Source: an uncultured Boseongicola sp. (GTDB taxonomy: Bacteria; Pseudomonadota; Alphaproteobacteria; Rhodobacterales; Rhodobacteraceae). From it: 34,892 bases of DNA. The notes beneath the pieces were generated by a model. That model was not told the DNA's origin. It saw only the letters and a list, made by a program, of their open reading frames with translations, and did not search any database. The position numbers and the translations under genes were made by a program. Below are positions 1 to 9,500 of the stretch, piece after piece; positions within the stretch are counted from its first letter, which is position 1, and each line of letters begins with the position of its first letter. The stretch spans positions 1 to 34,892 of the forward strand of contig CALLWO010000023.1 of assembly GCA_938016355.1 (NCBI GenBank), given 5' to 3'.

Positions 1-1
1 T

Positions 2-1471
2 TTGGTTTCACGCATCACTCCCCCCCGGACATCCAATCAAAATACGGACCTGTTCGGTGACGCATTGGTGTTTTTGGTGCGCAACGAAACATTGATTGAC
101 GCAAATGTTCCGGGGCGGCTTTTTCTAGATTTGGGTGCCGATAATAGTTCGGATATTTCCGCACTAAAACAGAAGCTTAGCGTCTACTTCGATGATGTTG
201 ACAAGCTGCTTTGCCCGGGCACAACAGGTGATATTTGCAATAAATATTCTCGCGATCGGTCGGTTCAGGCGGTTTGTGAAGCTACTGGCGACACGCAACG
301 TATTACCGTTCAGAGCCTGCAAACCAATGTCCCAATGATTGGCGACATTCATCGACAAGCCGCCCTTGATTCTGAACTTGAAACGTTACGAAAAGCCACC
401 GAATCGGCGCCTTACCTTGTGTGGCGAGAAAATGCAGATGGCACCCCAATTTGGGTTAACGCAGCTTACCACAGCGCTGTTCAACGTGTTCTTGGACCAG
501 ATGCCGCTGCGTCTTGGCCTCTGCCCCGAATTTTTACGGCGCTTGAAAGAAAGTCTCACTGTCGTGTTTCACTTAAGCAGCATGATAGCGACGACATTGA
601 TTGGTTTGAGTGTCATCAGGTTCCGTTAGGGGACGGCACCCTGTTTACTGCTTTTGATGCGAATTCTGCGGTGCGTGCCGAAGTGCAACTCAAGGACTTC
701 ATGCAAACACTGACCAAAACGTTCGCACAATTGACTACAGGGTTGGCTATATTTGACCGGTCGCGAAATATTGCCCTGTTCAACCCCGCACTTACAGAAC
801 TGACAAAACTGCCTGTCGAATTTCTGGCGAGCCGTCCAAGTCTGGTCGAATTTCTCGATAAGCTTCGCGAGAATCGAATGATGCCCGAACCCAAGGACTA
901 TCAGGCATGGCGCAAATCCCTCGCGGCGCTGGAAGCAGCAGCCGTTGATGGTTCATACTCCGAGAACTGGTCGCTGCCCGGAAACTTGACCTATCGCGTG
1001 ACGGGCCGTCCGCACCCGGACGGCGCAATTGCATTTCTGTTCGAGGACATCAGCGCGGAAATCTCTCTCACCAGGCATTTCCGACGTGAACTTGAGACAA
1101 GCCAATCGATGCTGGACAATCTCGAAGACGCGACCGTGCTGTTTTCTGCCAATGGTCAGTTGCTTCAATCTAACCGCGCATATCGAAGCCTTTGGAGCGT
1201 TGATCCTGATGCTGTGTTGGCGGAAATTGACGTCGTCGATGCAAGTCGAACATGGCTTGAGAAAACATTGCCGACGCCGGTTTGGGGTGACTTTCGCCAA
1301 TATGCGCAAGACCAAAACGATCGGCTTGAGTGGTCAGCTTCCGCAAGCCTTCGAGACGGTCGGCAAATGGAATGCAAATTCATCCCAATGGCCGGTGGTG
1401 GGACGCAGGTAATTTTCCGGCTCCAAACGAGCGCGGACGCCAGCGATATAGAGATGCTCAAGGCCATTTAA
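2..1471 (+). CDS. PAS-domain sensor protein, DivL-like, no kinase domain (5' partial)
   Basis: The frame is open to the left edge, so the true start is probably outside the window; 489 codons are visible. The protein is soluble and made of PAS-like units: one near residues 117-220, a clearer one near 245-355 (a GLAIFDRSRNIALFNPAL stretch followed by an EFLDKLRENRMMPEPKDYQAWR-type segment) and a third near 367-480 starting at a DNLEDATVLF stretch. The second unit resembles the PAS region of DivL, the alphaproteobacterial protein that controls the CckA-ChpT-CtrA cell-cycle relay. The protein stops right after the last PAS unit, with no DHp helix and no N, G1 or G2 boxes of a histidine kinase ATPase, and tsaE begins 42 nt later, so there is no room for one. 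The DivL assignment is inference from PAS character and its position before tsaE. A generic PAS signalling protein is the alternative. Confidence 0.6.
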   Translation: MVSRITPPRTSNQNTDLFGDALVFLVRNETLIDANVPGRLFLDLGADNSSDISALKQKLSVYFDDVDKLLCPGTTGDICNKYSRDRSVQAVCEATGDTQRITVQSLQTNVPMIGDIHRQAALDSELETLRKATESAPYLVWRENADGTPIWVNAAYHSAVQRVLGPDAAASWPLPRIFTALERKSHCRVSLKQHDSDDIDWFECHQVPLGDGTLFTAFDANSAVRAEVQLKDFMQTLTKTFAQLTTGLAIFDRSRNIALFNPALTELTKLPVEFLASRPSLVEFLDKLRENRMMPEPKDYQAWRKSLAALEAAAVDGSYSENWSLPGNLTYRVTGRPHPDGAIAFLFEDISAEISLTRHFRRELETSQSMLDNLEDATVLFSANGQLLQSNRAYRSLWSVDPDAVLAEIDVVDASRTWLEKTLPTPVWGDFRQYAQDQNDRLEWSASASLRDGRQMECKFIPMAGGGTQVIFRLQTSADASDIEMLKAI

Positions 1472-1513
1472 TCTCGCCTTGCGGCCATTTCTCTAGCCAT
1501 ACAGAATGGCGGA

Positions 1514-1987
1514 ATGCAGCCAAGAGATACGGTAAAAATCCAACTCGAGAATGCCGAGGCTACGGCAGCGATTGCCCGCAGGATTGCCCCGCATCTTGTT
1601 GCTGGCGACTGCCTGCTTTTGTCTGGCTCAATTGGTGCAGGAAAAACGCATTTCGCACGTGCGCTGATCCAAACCCGTCTGGCCGCGGTCGGTTTGTGGG
1701 AAGATGTACCGTCCCCCACGTTCACCCTTGTTCAGACCTATGACGATACACATTGCGAGATCTGGCACGCCGACCTTTATCGCCTTACTGGCCCAGATGA
1801 ATTGCAGGAACTTGGAATTGACGATGCTTTCAAAACTGCGATCACGCTCATCGAATGGCCGGATCGAATGGCCGATATGCGCCCCGATCAGGCTCTGGAA
1901 ATTCATCTGGAAGTATCAGGTTCCGGTCGCCTTTTGACGGTCGCGTGGGATGATCCACGGATTGCTGTAATCGAGGATTTTCAATGA
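1514..1987 (+). CDS. tsaE: tRNA t6A biosynthesis ATPase TsaE
   Basis: TsaE is the P-loop ATPase that works with TsaB and TsaD to place threonylcarbamoyl on A37 of ANN-decoding tRNAs in the cytoplasm. The 157-residue protein has the usual family length. The Walker A motif GSIGAGKT lies at residues 38-45, followed by the family SPTFTLVQTY segment near 66-75, HADLYRL near 90 and LIEWPDRM near 117. The ATG at 1514 gives the normal N-terminus, though its Shine-Dalgarno is weak. The stop overlaps the amgK start by 4 nt (ATGA), so the two are translationally coupled. No tsaB or tsaD gene is in the window. Confidence 0.95.
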   Translation: MQPRDTVKIQLENAEATAAIARRIAPHLVAGDCLLLSGSIGAGKTHFARALIQTRLAAVGLWEDVPSPTFTLVQTYDDTHCEIWHADLYRLTGPDELQELGIDDAFKTAITLIEWPDRMADMRPDQALEIHLEVSGSGRLLTVAWDDPRIAVIEDFQ

Positions 1988-2952
1988 ACGCCCGTGCCCA
2001 AGATATGGCGGCGTTTTTGGCTGAAACAGAATGGAGGGGTGCTGTTTTCGAACGTGTGGCCGGTGATCTGTCATCACGTTCGTATCACCGATTGACCCGG
2101 TCCGGTGGATACTCAGCGATTTTGATGGACGCGCCTGACCGTGATGGATCGACCGCTAATTTTTTAATGATGGCGAAATGGTTGATCGAGCAAGGCCTCT
2201 CCGCCCCGCGCGTTTTGGCGGCAAGTATTGAGGCGGGATTTCTTTTGTTGGAAGATTTCGGCGACGCAAAGCTTTCGGATTTGATCCAAAGTGACCCGAA
2301 CCTTCAGTCGTCGGCCTACCGACTTTGTGTGGATGCCTTGCTCGCGATTCAAAAGGCCCCTGCGCCTGAATTGAGTTGTCCGACGGCCAAATCGCTTGTC
2401 GACGCAACCCGGCTGGTAGACGACTGGTATCCAGACGCTGATAGAGACGCTTTGGAGGAATTTCGGCCGGTTCTTGAAGAGCGCCTTTATGAAATTCTTC
2501 AGCAGGAAGAGCCCGCCCTTTCGCTACGCGATTTCCACGCGGATAATATCATTTGGTTGTCTGCACGAGATGGTTTCCGAAAGCTTGGGTTGCTCGATTT
2601 TCAGGACGCATTTCTGACGCACCCGAGCTATGATTTAATGTCTCTCCTGACGGACGCCCGGGTTGATGTCCCTTCGAGTATTCAGCGCGAGACGATAGCC
2701 TATTTTGCAAATCAAACGCGCCAAAACGAAGGAGCCGTAACGGCGCAAGTGGCGATACTTGGGGCCCAACGAAACTTGCGTATCTTGGGCATTTTCCATC
2801 GGGCAGCTTTAAGAGATGACAAGTTTCACCACACGCCTAAAATTCCTCGTGTTTACAAACATTTACAGAAATGCGTTTTGCACCCAGTGTTTGAAGGAAA
2901 AGGCGCGAAATTGATGCAAGCGCTGCCTGCCCCCGAGAGCGCAACTGCATGA
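1984..2952 (+). CDS. amgK: N-acetylmuramate/N-acetylglucosamine 1-kinase AmgK (phosphotransferase family)
   Basis: This 322-residue protein has the aminoglycoside-phosphotransferase fold. The catalytic loop is RDFHADNIIW near residues 182-191 and the metal-binding motif LLDFQDAF near 202-209. In the cell-wall recycling bypass known from Pseudomonas and Caulobacter, AmgK phosphorylates the anomeric carbon of N-acetylmuramic acid (and GlcNAc), and MurU then makes UDP-MurNAc. The next gene here is a MurU-type nucleotidyltransferase overlapping by 4 nt, which supports that role over antibiotic resistance. It overlaps tsaE by 4 nt upstream. The family is certain; the substrate is inferred from the pairing. 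Confidence 0.88.
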   Translation: MNARAQDMAAFLAETEWRGAVFERVAGDLSSRSYHRLTRSGGYSAILMDAPDRDGSTANFLMMAKWLIEQGLSAPRVLAASIEAGFLLLEDFGDAKLSDLIQSDPNLQSSAYRLCVDALLAIQKAPAPELSCPTAKSLVDATRLVDDWYPDADRDALEEFRPVLEERLYEILQQEEPALSLRDFHADNIIWLSARDGFRKLGLLDFQDAFLTHPSYDLMSLLTDARVDVPSSIQRETIAYFANQTRQNEGAVTAQVAILGAQRNLRILGIFHRAALRDDKFHHTPKIPRVYKHLQKCVLHPVFEGKGAKLMQALPAPESATA

Positions 2953-3632
2953 AGAGACCCAGCCTTAGCCTTATGATTTTCTGCGCCGGACTTGGGACGC
3001 GAATGGGAGAGTTAACAAGCACGAGGCCTAAACCGATGCTTGACGTTGGTGGTCAAACGCTGATTGACCGCGCCGTCAATCTTGGGCGGGAGGCCGGTGT
3101 CGAAGAAATAGTTGCTAACACACATTATCTCCCGAACGTTATGGAGCCGACGCTTCGTCGTCTCGGCGTAGAATTCCGGCGCGAAAGCCCGGACATTCTC
3201 GAGACGGGTGGCGGATTGAAGGCTCTGCGGTGTGATCTGACCGACCCCACGATCACTCTGAATCCCGACGCGCTGTTTTTTGGGCCAAATCCGATTGATT
3301 TACTCCTGGATAGCTGGGACGCTTCATTAGACGCGCTTTTACTGTTGGTTCCGATCGCACACACGCATGCCCGCTCCGGTCCCGGCGACTTTTCCATGAG
3401 AGATGGAGTGATCAAACGTGGAGGCCCTATGGTATATACCGGCGCGCAAATCATTCGCACCGAACGGTTGGATCGCATTAGGTCCCATTCCTTTTCGCTC
3501 AATGTTTTCTGGGATCAGTTGCTGAAGCTCGGCGGAGTCAAGGGCGTCACTTATCCCGGCGAATGGTGCGATGTCGGAACTCCTGACGCGCTCGAAACTG
3601 CCCGAACGCTCGTGAAAGTCCACGATGTTTGA
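2949..3632 (+). CDS. murU: N-acetylmuramate-1-phosphate uridylyltransferase MurU (nucleotidyltransferase)
   Basis: A 227-residue NTP-transferase-fold enzyme. The nucleotide-binding signature CAGLGTRM is at residues 12-19, followed by TRPKPML (25-31) with the conserved lysine, an ETGGGLK segment near 80, and a closing GEWCDVGTPD motif near 200-210. Position 12 is Cys where Ala is more usual. MurU converts MurNAc-1-phosphate and UTP to UDP-MurNAc, bypassing de novo synthesis and so the fosfomycin-sensitive MurA step. It overlaps amgK by 4 nt and addB by 8 nt. A sugar-1-phosphate transferase with another substrate is possible on sequence alone; the amgK partner makes MurU the best call. Confidence 0.87.
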   Translation: MKRPSLSLMIFCAGLGTRMGELTSTRPKPMLDVGGQTLIDRAVNLGREAGVEEIVANTHYLPNVMEPTLRRLGVEFRRESPDILETGGGLKALRCDLTDPTITLNPDALFFGPNPIDLLLDSWDASLDALLLLVPIAHTHARSGPGDFSMRDGVIKRGGPMVYTGAQIIRTERLDRIRSHSFSLNVFWDQLLKLGGVKGVTYPGEWCDVGTPDALETARTLVKVHDV

Positions 3633-6597
3633 ACCGTTGGCGCACCCGCGTGTCTTTGGAGTACCGCCCGGCGCGGATTTTCCGGCGCAATTGGCCAAGC
3701 ACATATGTAGATCTTACAACGGCCGACCGCCCGAAGACTTGGCGCGCGTACAGATTATCGTGAACACGCAAAGAATGCGGCGGCGCTTGACCGAACTCTT
3801 TTCGCGCGGTCGCGCTCGCCTGCATCCTCGGATCAACCTCGTCTCCGAGGTCGCAGATCTGGTGCCTTGGGCGGATATCCCGCCTTTGAGATCCCCTCTG
3901 CATCGCAAAATCGAGTTTTCGCGCCTGATATTGCCGCTTCTTTCTGGAGACACGCCTTTGGCGCCCCGATCGGCAGTTTACGATCTCGCTGATAGCCTCG
4001 CCGGTCTTCTGGACGAAATGCATAGCGAGGGCGTCCGTCCGGAGGAGGTCATTTCTTTAGATACGGGTGAGCATTCGCTTCATTGGCAGCGTTCGCAGGC
4101 GTTCTTAAAGATTGTTCAACAATATTTGGCTCTTTCCGCAGACACTTTTGCCGATCCGGAGCAAAGACGCGCCTTTGCCACCGACGCAATTATTGCTCAT
4201 TGGACGGAAAGCCCGCCTGAAAATCCGATTATTCTTGCGGGCTCCACCGGCTCTCGCGGAACGACATTTCGGCTAATGGAAGCGGTCGCGCGTTTGCCGC
4301 AAGGGGCGGTGGTTTTACCCGGCTTCGACCACAACATGCCCCTGCCCGTTTGGAGTATGCTCCAAGACGACGCTGGCGCTGAGGATCACCCACAATTCAG
4401 GTTCGCAAAGTTTCTTGCGGAACTTGGTATTTCAAAAGACGGTGTTGAAACGTGGCCTGCCGACGCGCCCGATTCAGATCGCAATGCTCTGATTTCGTTG
4501 GCTTTGCGCCCGGCTCCGGTAACTAGCCAGTGGCGCAACGAAGGGCCTGGATTGGGTGATCTCAACACCGCAACCAGATCTTTTTCGTTGATCGAAGCGC
4601 CGCAACCTAGAGATGAAGCGATGGCGATCGCTTTGGCGCTGCGCGAAGCGGTTGAAGAGAACATCACCGCCGCCCTGATCACCCCGGACCGCACACTTGG
4701 CCGACGTGTGGCGGCCGCACTTGGCCGTTGGAACATTATTCCCGACGACAGTGGCGGCCAGCCGCTTTCTTTGACGCCGCCCGGACGGTTCTTGCGTCAA
4801 GTTGCCGGTATGATTGGTCAACAGGTTAAGTCAGAAACACTGATCGCCTTGCTGAAGCATCCACTTTGCTTCACGGGCTCAAACTCAGAATTTCGCGGCA
4901 CACACGTCCTGGAAACTCTTGAGCTGGAAATTTTCTTGCGGCGCAAATCGGTTGCATTTGTCGATGCCGGCGTTCTTGAGGCCTTTTCGATGAAGGCCAA
5001 GGCGCGCGTCGAATGGATTAATTGGGTGTTGGCGCTGGTTGAAACGCTGCGTGAGACACCAGCAGAGACGCTTGACGCGTGTCATATACATCTTATCAGA
5101 ACCGCTGAAGAAATCTCGAATGCGCCTGATGGCCTTGGCGAACTTTGGGAAAAGGAGAACGGTCGGATCGCGTGGATGGCATGCGAAGCGCTTTCCGATC
5201 AGGCTATCGCGAACACGCCGATTTCGTTCGCGGATTATGCAAAACTTCTCGATCAAACGCTTATGGAGGATGGCGCGCGCGTCACTGAAGGTCTTCATCC
5301 CGGCGTGATGATCTGGGGAACTCTTGAGGCCCGAGTACAAGGCGCAGATTTGGTCATCCTTGGCGGGCTGAACGAAGGTACTTGGCCTTCTCGGCCCGGA
5401 CCCGACCCTTGGCTAAGCAGGCAAATGCGGCGGGATACCGGGTTACTGTCGCCAGAGCGAGAGATTGGATTGGCGGCACATGATTTTCAGCAAGCGGCGG
5501 GCGCAAAGCGTGTGATCCTTTCGCGTGCCAAGCGCGACGACGAGGCAGAGGCCGTGCCCGCGCGGTGGATCAACCGACTTACCAACTTGCTCGAAGGTCT
5601 GCCCGATCAGAATGGGCCTGAAGCGCTTGAACAAATGCGCAGTCGCGGGAATTTCTATCTCGATGTCGCCACCGCGCTGGATATGCCGGACGGCGCGCCA
5701 AGCCCTGTCACGCGTACGGCCCCTGCCCCGGCGCCGCACGTGCGCCCCAAATCGTTTTCGGTGACCGAGATTGAAAGACTTATCCGGGATCCCTTCTCTC
5801 TTTATGCAAAGCACGTGCTGAAGCTTTCAGCTCTACGGCCTCTTCGTCCCGAGCCCGACGCTGCTTTCCGAGGCGAAGTTTTTCACAAGATAATGGAGCG
5901 TTTTGTCAACGAATGTGCCTTTGACAGCGTTGAGCGCACGGAAGAAGACCTTCTAAGTATTGCCCGAGACGTCCTTGGTGAGCGCGTCCCCTGGCCCGCT
6001 GTTCAAACACTTTGGTTCGGCCGTATCGAAGGCGCCGCAGGTCGACTTGCAGCAAATGAGTTTGCCCGACGAGCCGCGATATCGCGGGGCGAGACCGAGA
6101 TCTATGGAAGAACGAAGCTTCCCGGCACACCTTTTGAACTGCACGGAAAAGCAGATCGAATAGATCAGCTGATTAGCGGCGGTCTTGCGATCTATGACTA
6201 CAAATCCGGGTCTGCCCCCACCTTGGAGCAAGTCCGTTTCTATCAGCGACAGTTGTCCCTTGAGGCTGTCATGGCAGAACTTGGCGCGTTTGAAGAGTTT
6301 GGCAAGCGCACGGTTGAGCGACTGGAGTTTCTTGGGCTTGGTCGCAACGGAGAAGATCGAGTTGTCCCGCTCGACATCTATGAATCGACAAGAAAACCGA
6401 AGTTTACGGCAGATTTTCGAACGTCGACCGTTCAAGCCGAACTGGCTCGGTTGCTACAGCATTTTAATCAGGCGGCACACGGATACATGCCGCGCCGTGC
6501 AATGGAAAAGATGCGTTTTGATGGAGATTTCGACCATTTGGCGCGTTTTGGCGAATGGGATGAGACCGACCCTATTGAAACGGTGAACGTGCCATGA
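3625..6597 (+). CDS. addB: Double-strand break repair protein AddB (nuclease/helicase-like subunit)
   Basis: AddB is the second subunit of AddAB, which takes the place of RecBCD in alphaproteobacteria: it resects double-strand ends and loads RecA at recombination hotspots. The 990-residue length fits the alphaproteobacterial form. The N-terminal half is a degenerate helicase-like region. A conserved LGGLNEGTWPSRPGPDPWLSR-type segment, seen in inactivated UvrD-like domains, lies near residues 575-595. The C-terminal PD-(D/E)XK nuclease domain has an IYDYKSG motif near residues 855-861. The start lies inside the end of murU (8-nt overlap) and the end overlaps addA by 4 nt, so expression is coupled. 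Confidence 0.95.
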   Translation: MFEPLAHPRVFGVPPGADFPAQLAKHICRSYNGRPPEDLARVQIIVNTQRMRRRLTELFSRGRARLHPRINLVSEVADLVPWADIPPLRSPLHRKIEFSRLILPLLSGDTPLAPRSAVYDLADSLAGLLDEMHSEGVRPEEVISLDTGEHSLHWQRSQAFLKIVQQYLALSADTFADPEQRRAFATDAIIAHWTESPPENPIILAGSTGSRGTTFRLMEAVARLPQGAVVLPGFDHNMPLPVWSMLQDDAGAEDHPQFRFAKFLAELGISKDGVETWPADAPDSDRNALISLALRPAPVTSQWRNEGPGLGDLNTATRSFSLIEAPQPRDEAMAIALALREAVEENITAALITPDRTLGRRVAAALGRWNIIPDDSGGQPLSLTPPGRFLRQVAGMIGQQVKSETLIALLKHPLCFTGSNSEFRGTHVLETLELEIFLRRKSVAFVDAGVLEAFSMKAKARVEWINWVLALVETLRETPAETLDACHIHLIRTAEEISNAPDGLGELWEKENGRIAWMACEALSDQAIANTPISFADYAKLLDQTLMEDGARVTEGLHPGVMIWGTLEARVQGADLVILGGLNEGTWPSRPGPDPWLSRQMRRDTGLLSPEREIGLAAHDFQQAAGAKRVILSRAKRDDEAEAVPARWINRLTNLLEGLPDQNGPEALEQMRSRGNFYLDVATALDMPDGAPSPVTRTAPAPAPHVRPKSFSVTEIERLIRDPFSLYAKHVLKLSALRPLRPEPDAAFRGEVFHKIMERFVNECAFDSVERTEEDLLSIARDVLGERVPWPAVQTLWFGRIEGAAGRLAANEFARRAAISRGETEIYGRTKLPGTPFELHGKADRIDQLISGGLAIYDYKSGSAPTLEQVRFYQRQLSLEAVMAELGAFEEFGKRTVERLEFLGLGRNGEDRVVPLDIYESTRKPKFTADFRTSTVQAELARLLQHFNQAAHGYMPRRAMEKMRFDGDFDHLARFGEWDETDPIETVNVP

Positions 6598-9500
6598 GTT
6601 CTATGAACGAAGCCACGCGCGATCAAATCATCGCCTCAGATCCTGCCGCGTCCACTTGGCTATCCGCAAATGCCGGTTCGGGAAAAACACGGGTCCTTAC
6701 TGATCGCGTGGCGCGTCTTTTACTTCGAAACGTAAATCCACAGCGCATTCTGTGCCTGACTTACACCAAGGCCGCAGCCAGCGAGATGCAGAACCGGCTG
6801 TTCAAGCGTCTCGGCGCTTGGGCGATGCTAGATGATCGGGCGCTCTCCGAACAACTTCGCGAATTGGGAGAAATAGAAGACATCAACCTTGATCAAGCCC
6901 GCACATTGTTTGCGCGCGCGATTGAAACGCCCGGTGGGTTGAAAATTCAGACGATCCATTCTTTCTGTTCGGCTTTGCTTCGCCAATTCCCGCTTGAGGC
7001 CGGGGTTTCCCCTCAGTTCCGAGAGCTCGATGAGATCGGCCAAAGGCATTTGATTGACGACGTGCTGGACGAGATGGTTTTGGGTGGCACGAAAAGCGTC
7101 TCTAAATTGGCGTCTTTTTACAGCGGCGAGGCCTTTTCCGCGATTGCCGCGAGTGTCGCAGGCAACGCTTCGAAGTTCGCGGAGACAGGGCGACAAGCGA
7201 TTTTCGCGCAGTTTGGCGTGGCGACATCCCTCACGAAAGAAGGTCTTGTTGAGCAAACGATTGAGCCCGATGACCTTGAATTTCTCTCCTCTTTATCACC
7301 AACGCTAAGGAATGATGGCAAGCAAAGCGACCAAAAGCTGGCGCTGACGTTTGACCGGCTTCCCAATTTGACGCACGCGGACGCTTTTGATCTTTTGGTG
7401 GAGGTCTTTTCGTATGGCTCTAAGGCAGCTGACAGTTTCGGACCCAAAGTTGGGAATCTAATAACGGTTGGGCTTCGAAAAGGTTTACTCGACGATAGGA
7501 TGGATCGCTTTGATGGCATCGTCGAACGCATTGGGTCCCAGAAACGCCTATTGTTACAATTGGATGCCGCCGAGAAAACATGGGCGCTGTGCGACTTTGC
7601 CAGTGACTTCATTCCGGCTTATTCGGAAGCGAAAGCGTCTCGCGCCGTCCTCGATTTTGACGACCTGATCAATCGCGCCAAAGATTTGCTGACGAATACT
7701 GCGCTTGCATGGGTTCTCTACCGACTTGATGGCGGCATTGACCATATTCTTGTGGACGAAGCCCAGGACACTAGCCCAACGCAATGGCGCGTGATTGACG
7801 CTTTGGCGGCTGAAATTACGGCGGGCAAGGGCGCGCGGAGCGATACGCCGCGGTCGTTGTTTGTCGTTGGAGACAAAAAACAGTCGATTTATAGCTTTCA
7901 AGGGGCGGACGCGCGCGAATTTGACGCCATGTCTGAGCATTTCAAGGATCGATTGCGCGACGGTCCAACGATGCATGAACGCAGCCTTAGGTATTCCTTT
8001 CGATCTTCGCCCGCAATTTTGAACGTTGTCGACGAATTGTTTCAGGGTGAATACGCAAATGGGCTTGGGGATGACATCGAACACAAGGCGTTTCGATCCT
8101 CCCTGCCCGGCCGTGTGGATGTTTGGGATCCTGTGCCTGTACCAGATGATTTAGAAGAGACGGAATGGCACGATCCTGTGGATCGCCAGACCTCAAACGC
8201 ACCCTCTGTTACGCTTGCAAGGCAGATTGCAGCATCCATCGAGGAAATGATCAAAACAGGCTCTATTCCAGGGGAAAGCGACGATACCCGCTGCGACGAG
8301 AATGGATTTAGACCGATTACGCCCGGCGATATTTTGATACTGGTTCAAGGACGCGGAGCCTTATTCGACAACATCATTCGCGAATGCAAGAAGCTTGATC
8401 TGCCTATTGCTGGTGCGGACAGGCTGAAGGTGAATGCGGAGCTCGCTGTGCGTGATCTTTTGGCGCTTTTGTCATTCCTCGCGTTGCAAGATGACGACTT
8501 GTCGTTGGCGACAACATTGCGATCTCCGATTTTCGGATGGAATGACGGTGCGCTCTATAAGCTTGCCCATGGTCGGCCCGGACGGCTTTGGCAACAGTTG
8601 CGGGAACGCCGTGAAGAATACCCCGTCGAGATTGCCGTTTTGGATGATTTGCGTTCAAAGAGCGACTTTCTACGCCCGTATGAGCTTCTTGAGAGAATTC
8701 TGGTTCACCACAGTGGCCGGAAAGCATTGATGGCGCGCTTAGGGCCTGAAGCCGAGGATGGGATTAACGAACTCCTCAATCAGGCGCTGTCATATGAGCG
8801 GACGGAAGTCCCAAGTTTGACAGGATTTTTGAACCGTGCACAATCCGAAGATATTGTTATCAAAAGGCAATCTGACACTTCCAGTGGTCTTATCCGAGTG
8901 ATGACCGTGCACGGCGCGAAGGGGCTTGAGGCGCCAATTGTGTTTCTTCCAGACACGATCGGAGGTGGGAACATTAAGCTTGGATCGTTTGTAATGGATG
9001 AAAACGATCATCCTATGTGGAACTTGTCCGAGGAAGCCGCGCCAGACGCTCTCAAAGATGCGAAGGAACTACGGTCTTCAGCAAGCAAAGAAGAGCGTCA
9101 GAGGCTTCTCTATGTTGCGCTGACTCGTGCGAAAACGTGGTTGGTTGTCTGCGGCGCGGCCATAAAGACGAAGCCGACTATTGATTGGCACACGCCAGTT
9201 GCCGAGGCTGTAGCGGCCCTTGGCTCCCGCCCAATTGCAAACCAAGAAATTGAAGGGGCGCGTTATGAATTTGGAGACTGGCAGACGGCAGAACGTCACG
9301 AATCCCTTGGTTTAGAGACGATTCCCAGTGTAACTCCGGAGTTTGCTAGAACTTCCGTTGGCATGCCTCCAAGCCGAGTGCGGCCAATCAATCCATCCAG
9401 GCTTGAGGGGGAAAAGATTGTCTCGAATGGTACATCAGGACTTTCTCAAGAAGAGGCGCTGGGATTCGGAACCGATGTTCACAAACTGCTTGAGGTCTTG

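Noticed and set aside
953-1315. A 120-codon antisense frame opposite the PAS gene
   Set aside because: No motif or start signal; the sense frame encodes recognisable PAS sequence.
3547-4023. A 158-codon antisense frame opposite murU/addB
   Set aside because: Arg-rich composition without family motifs, no ribosome binding site, opposite clearly real genes: a shadow frame.
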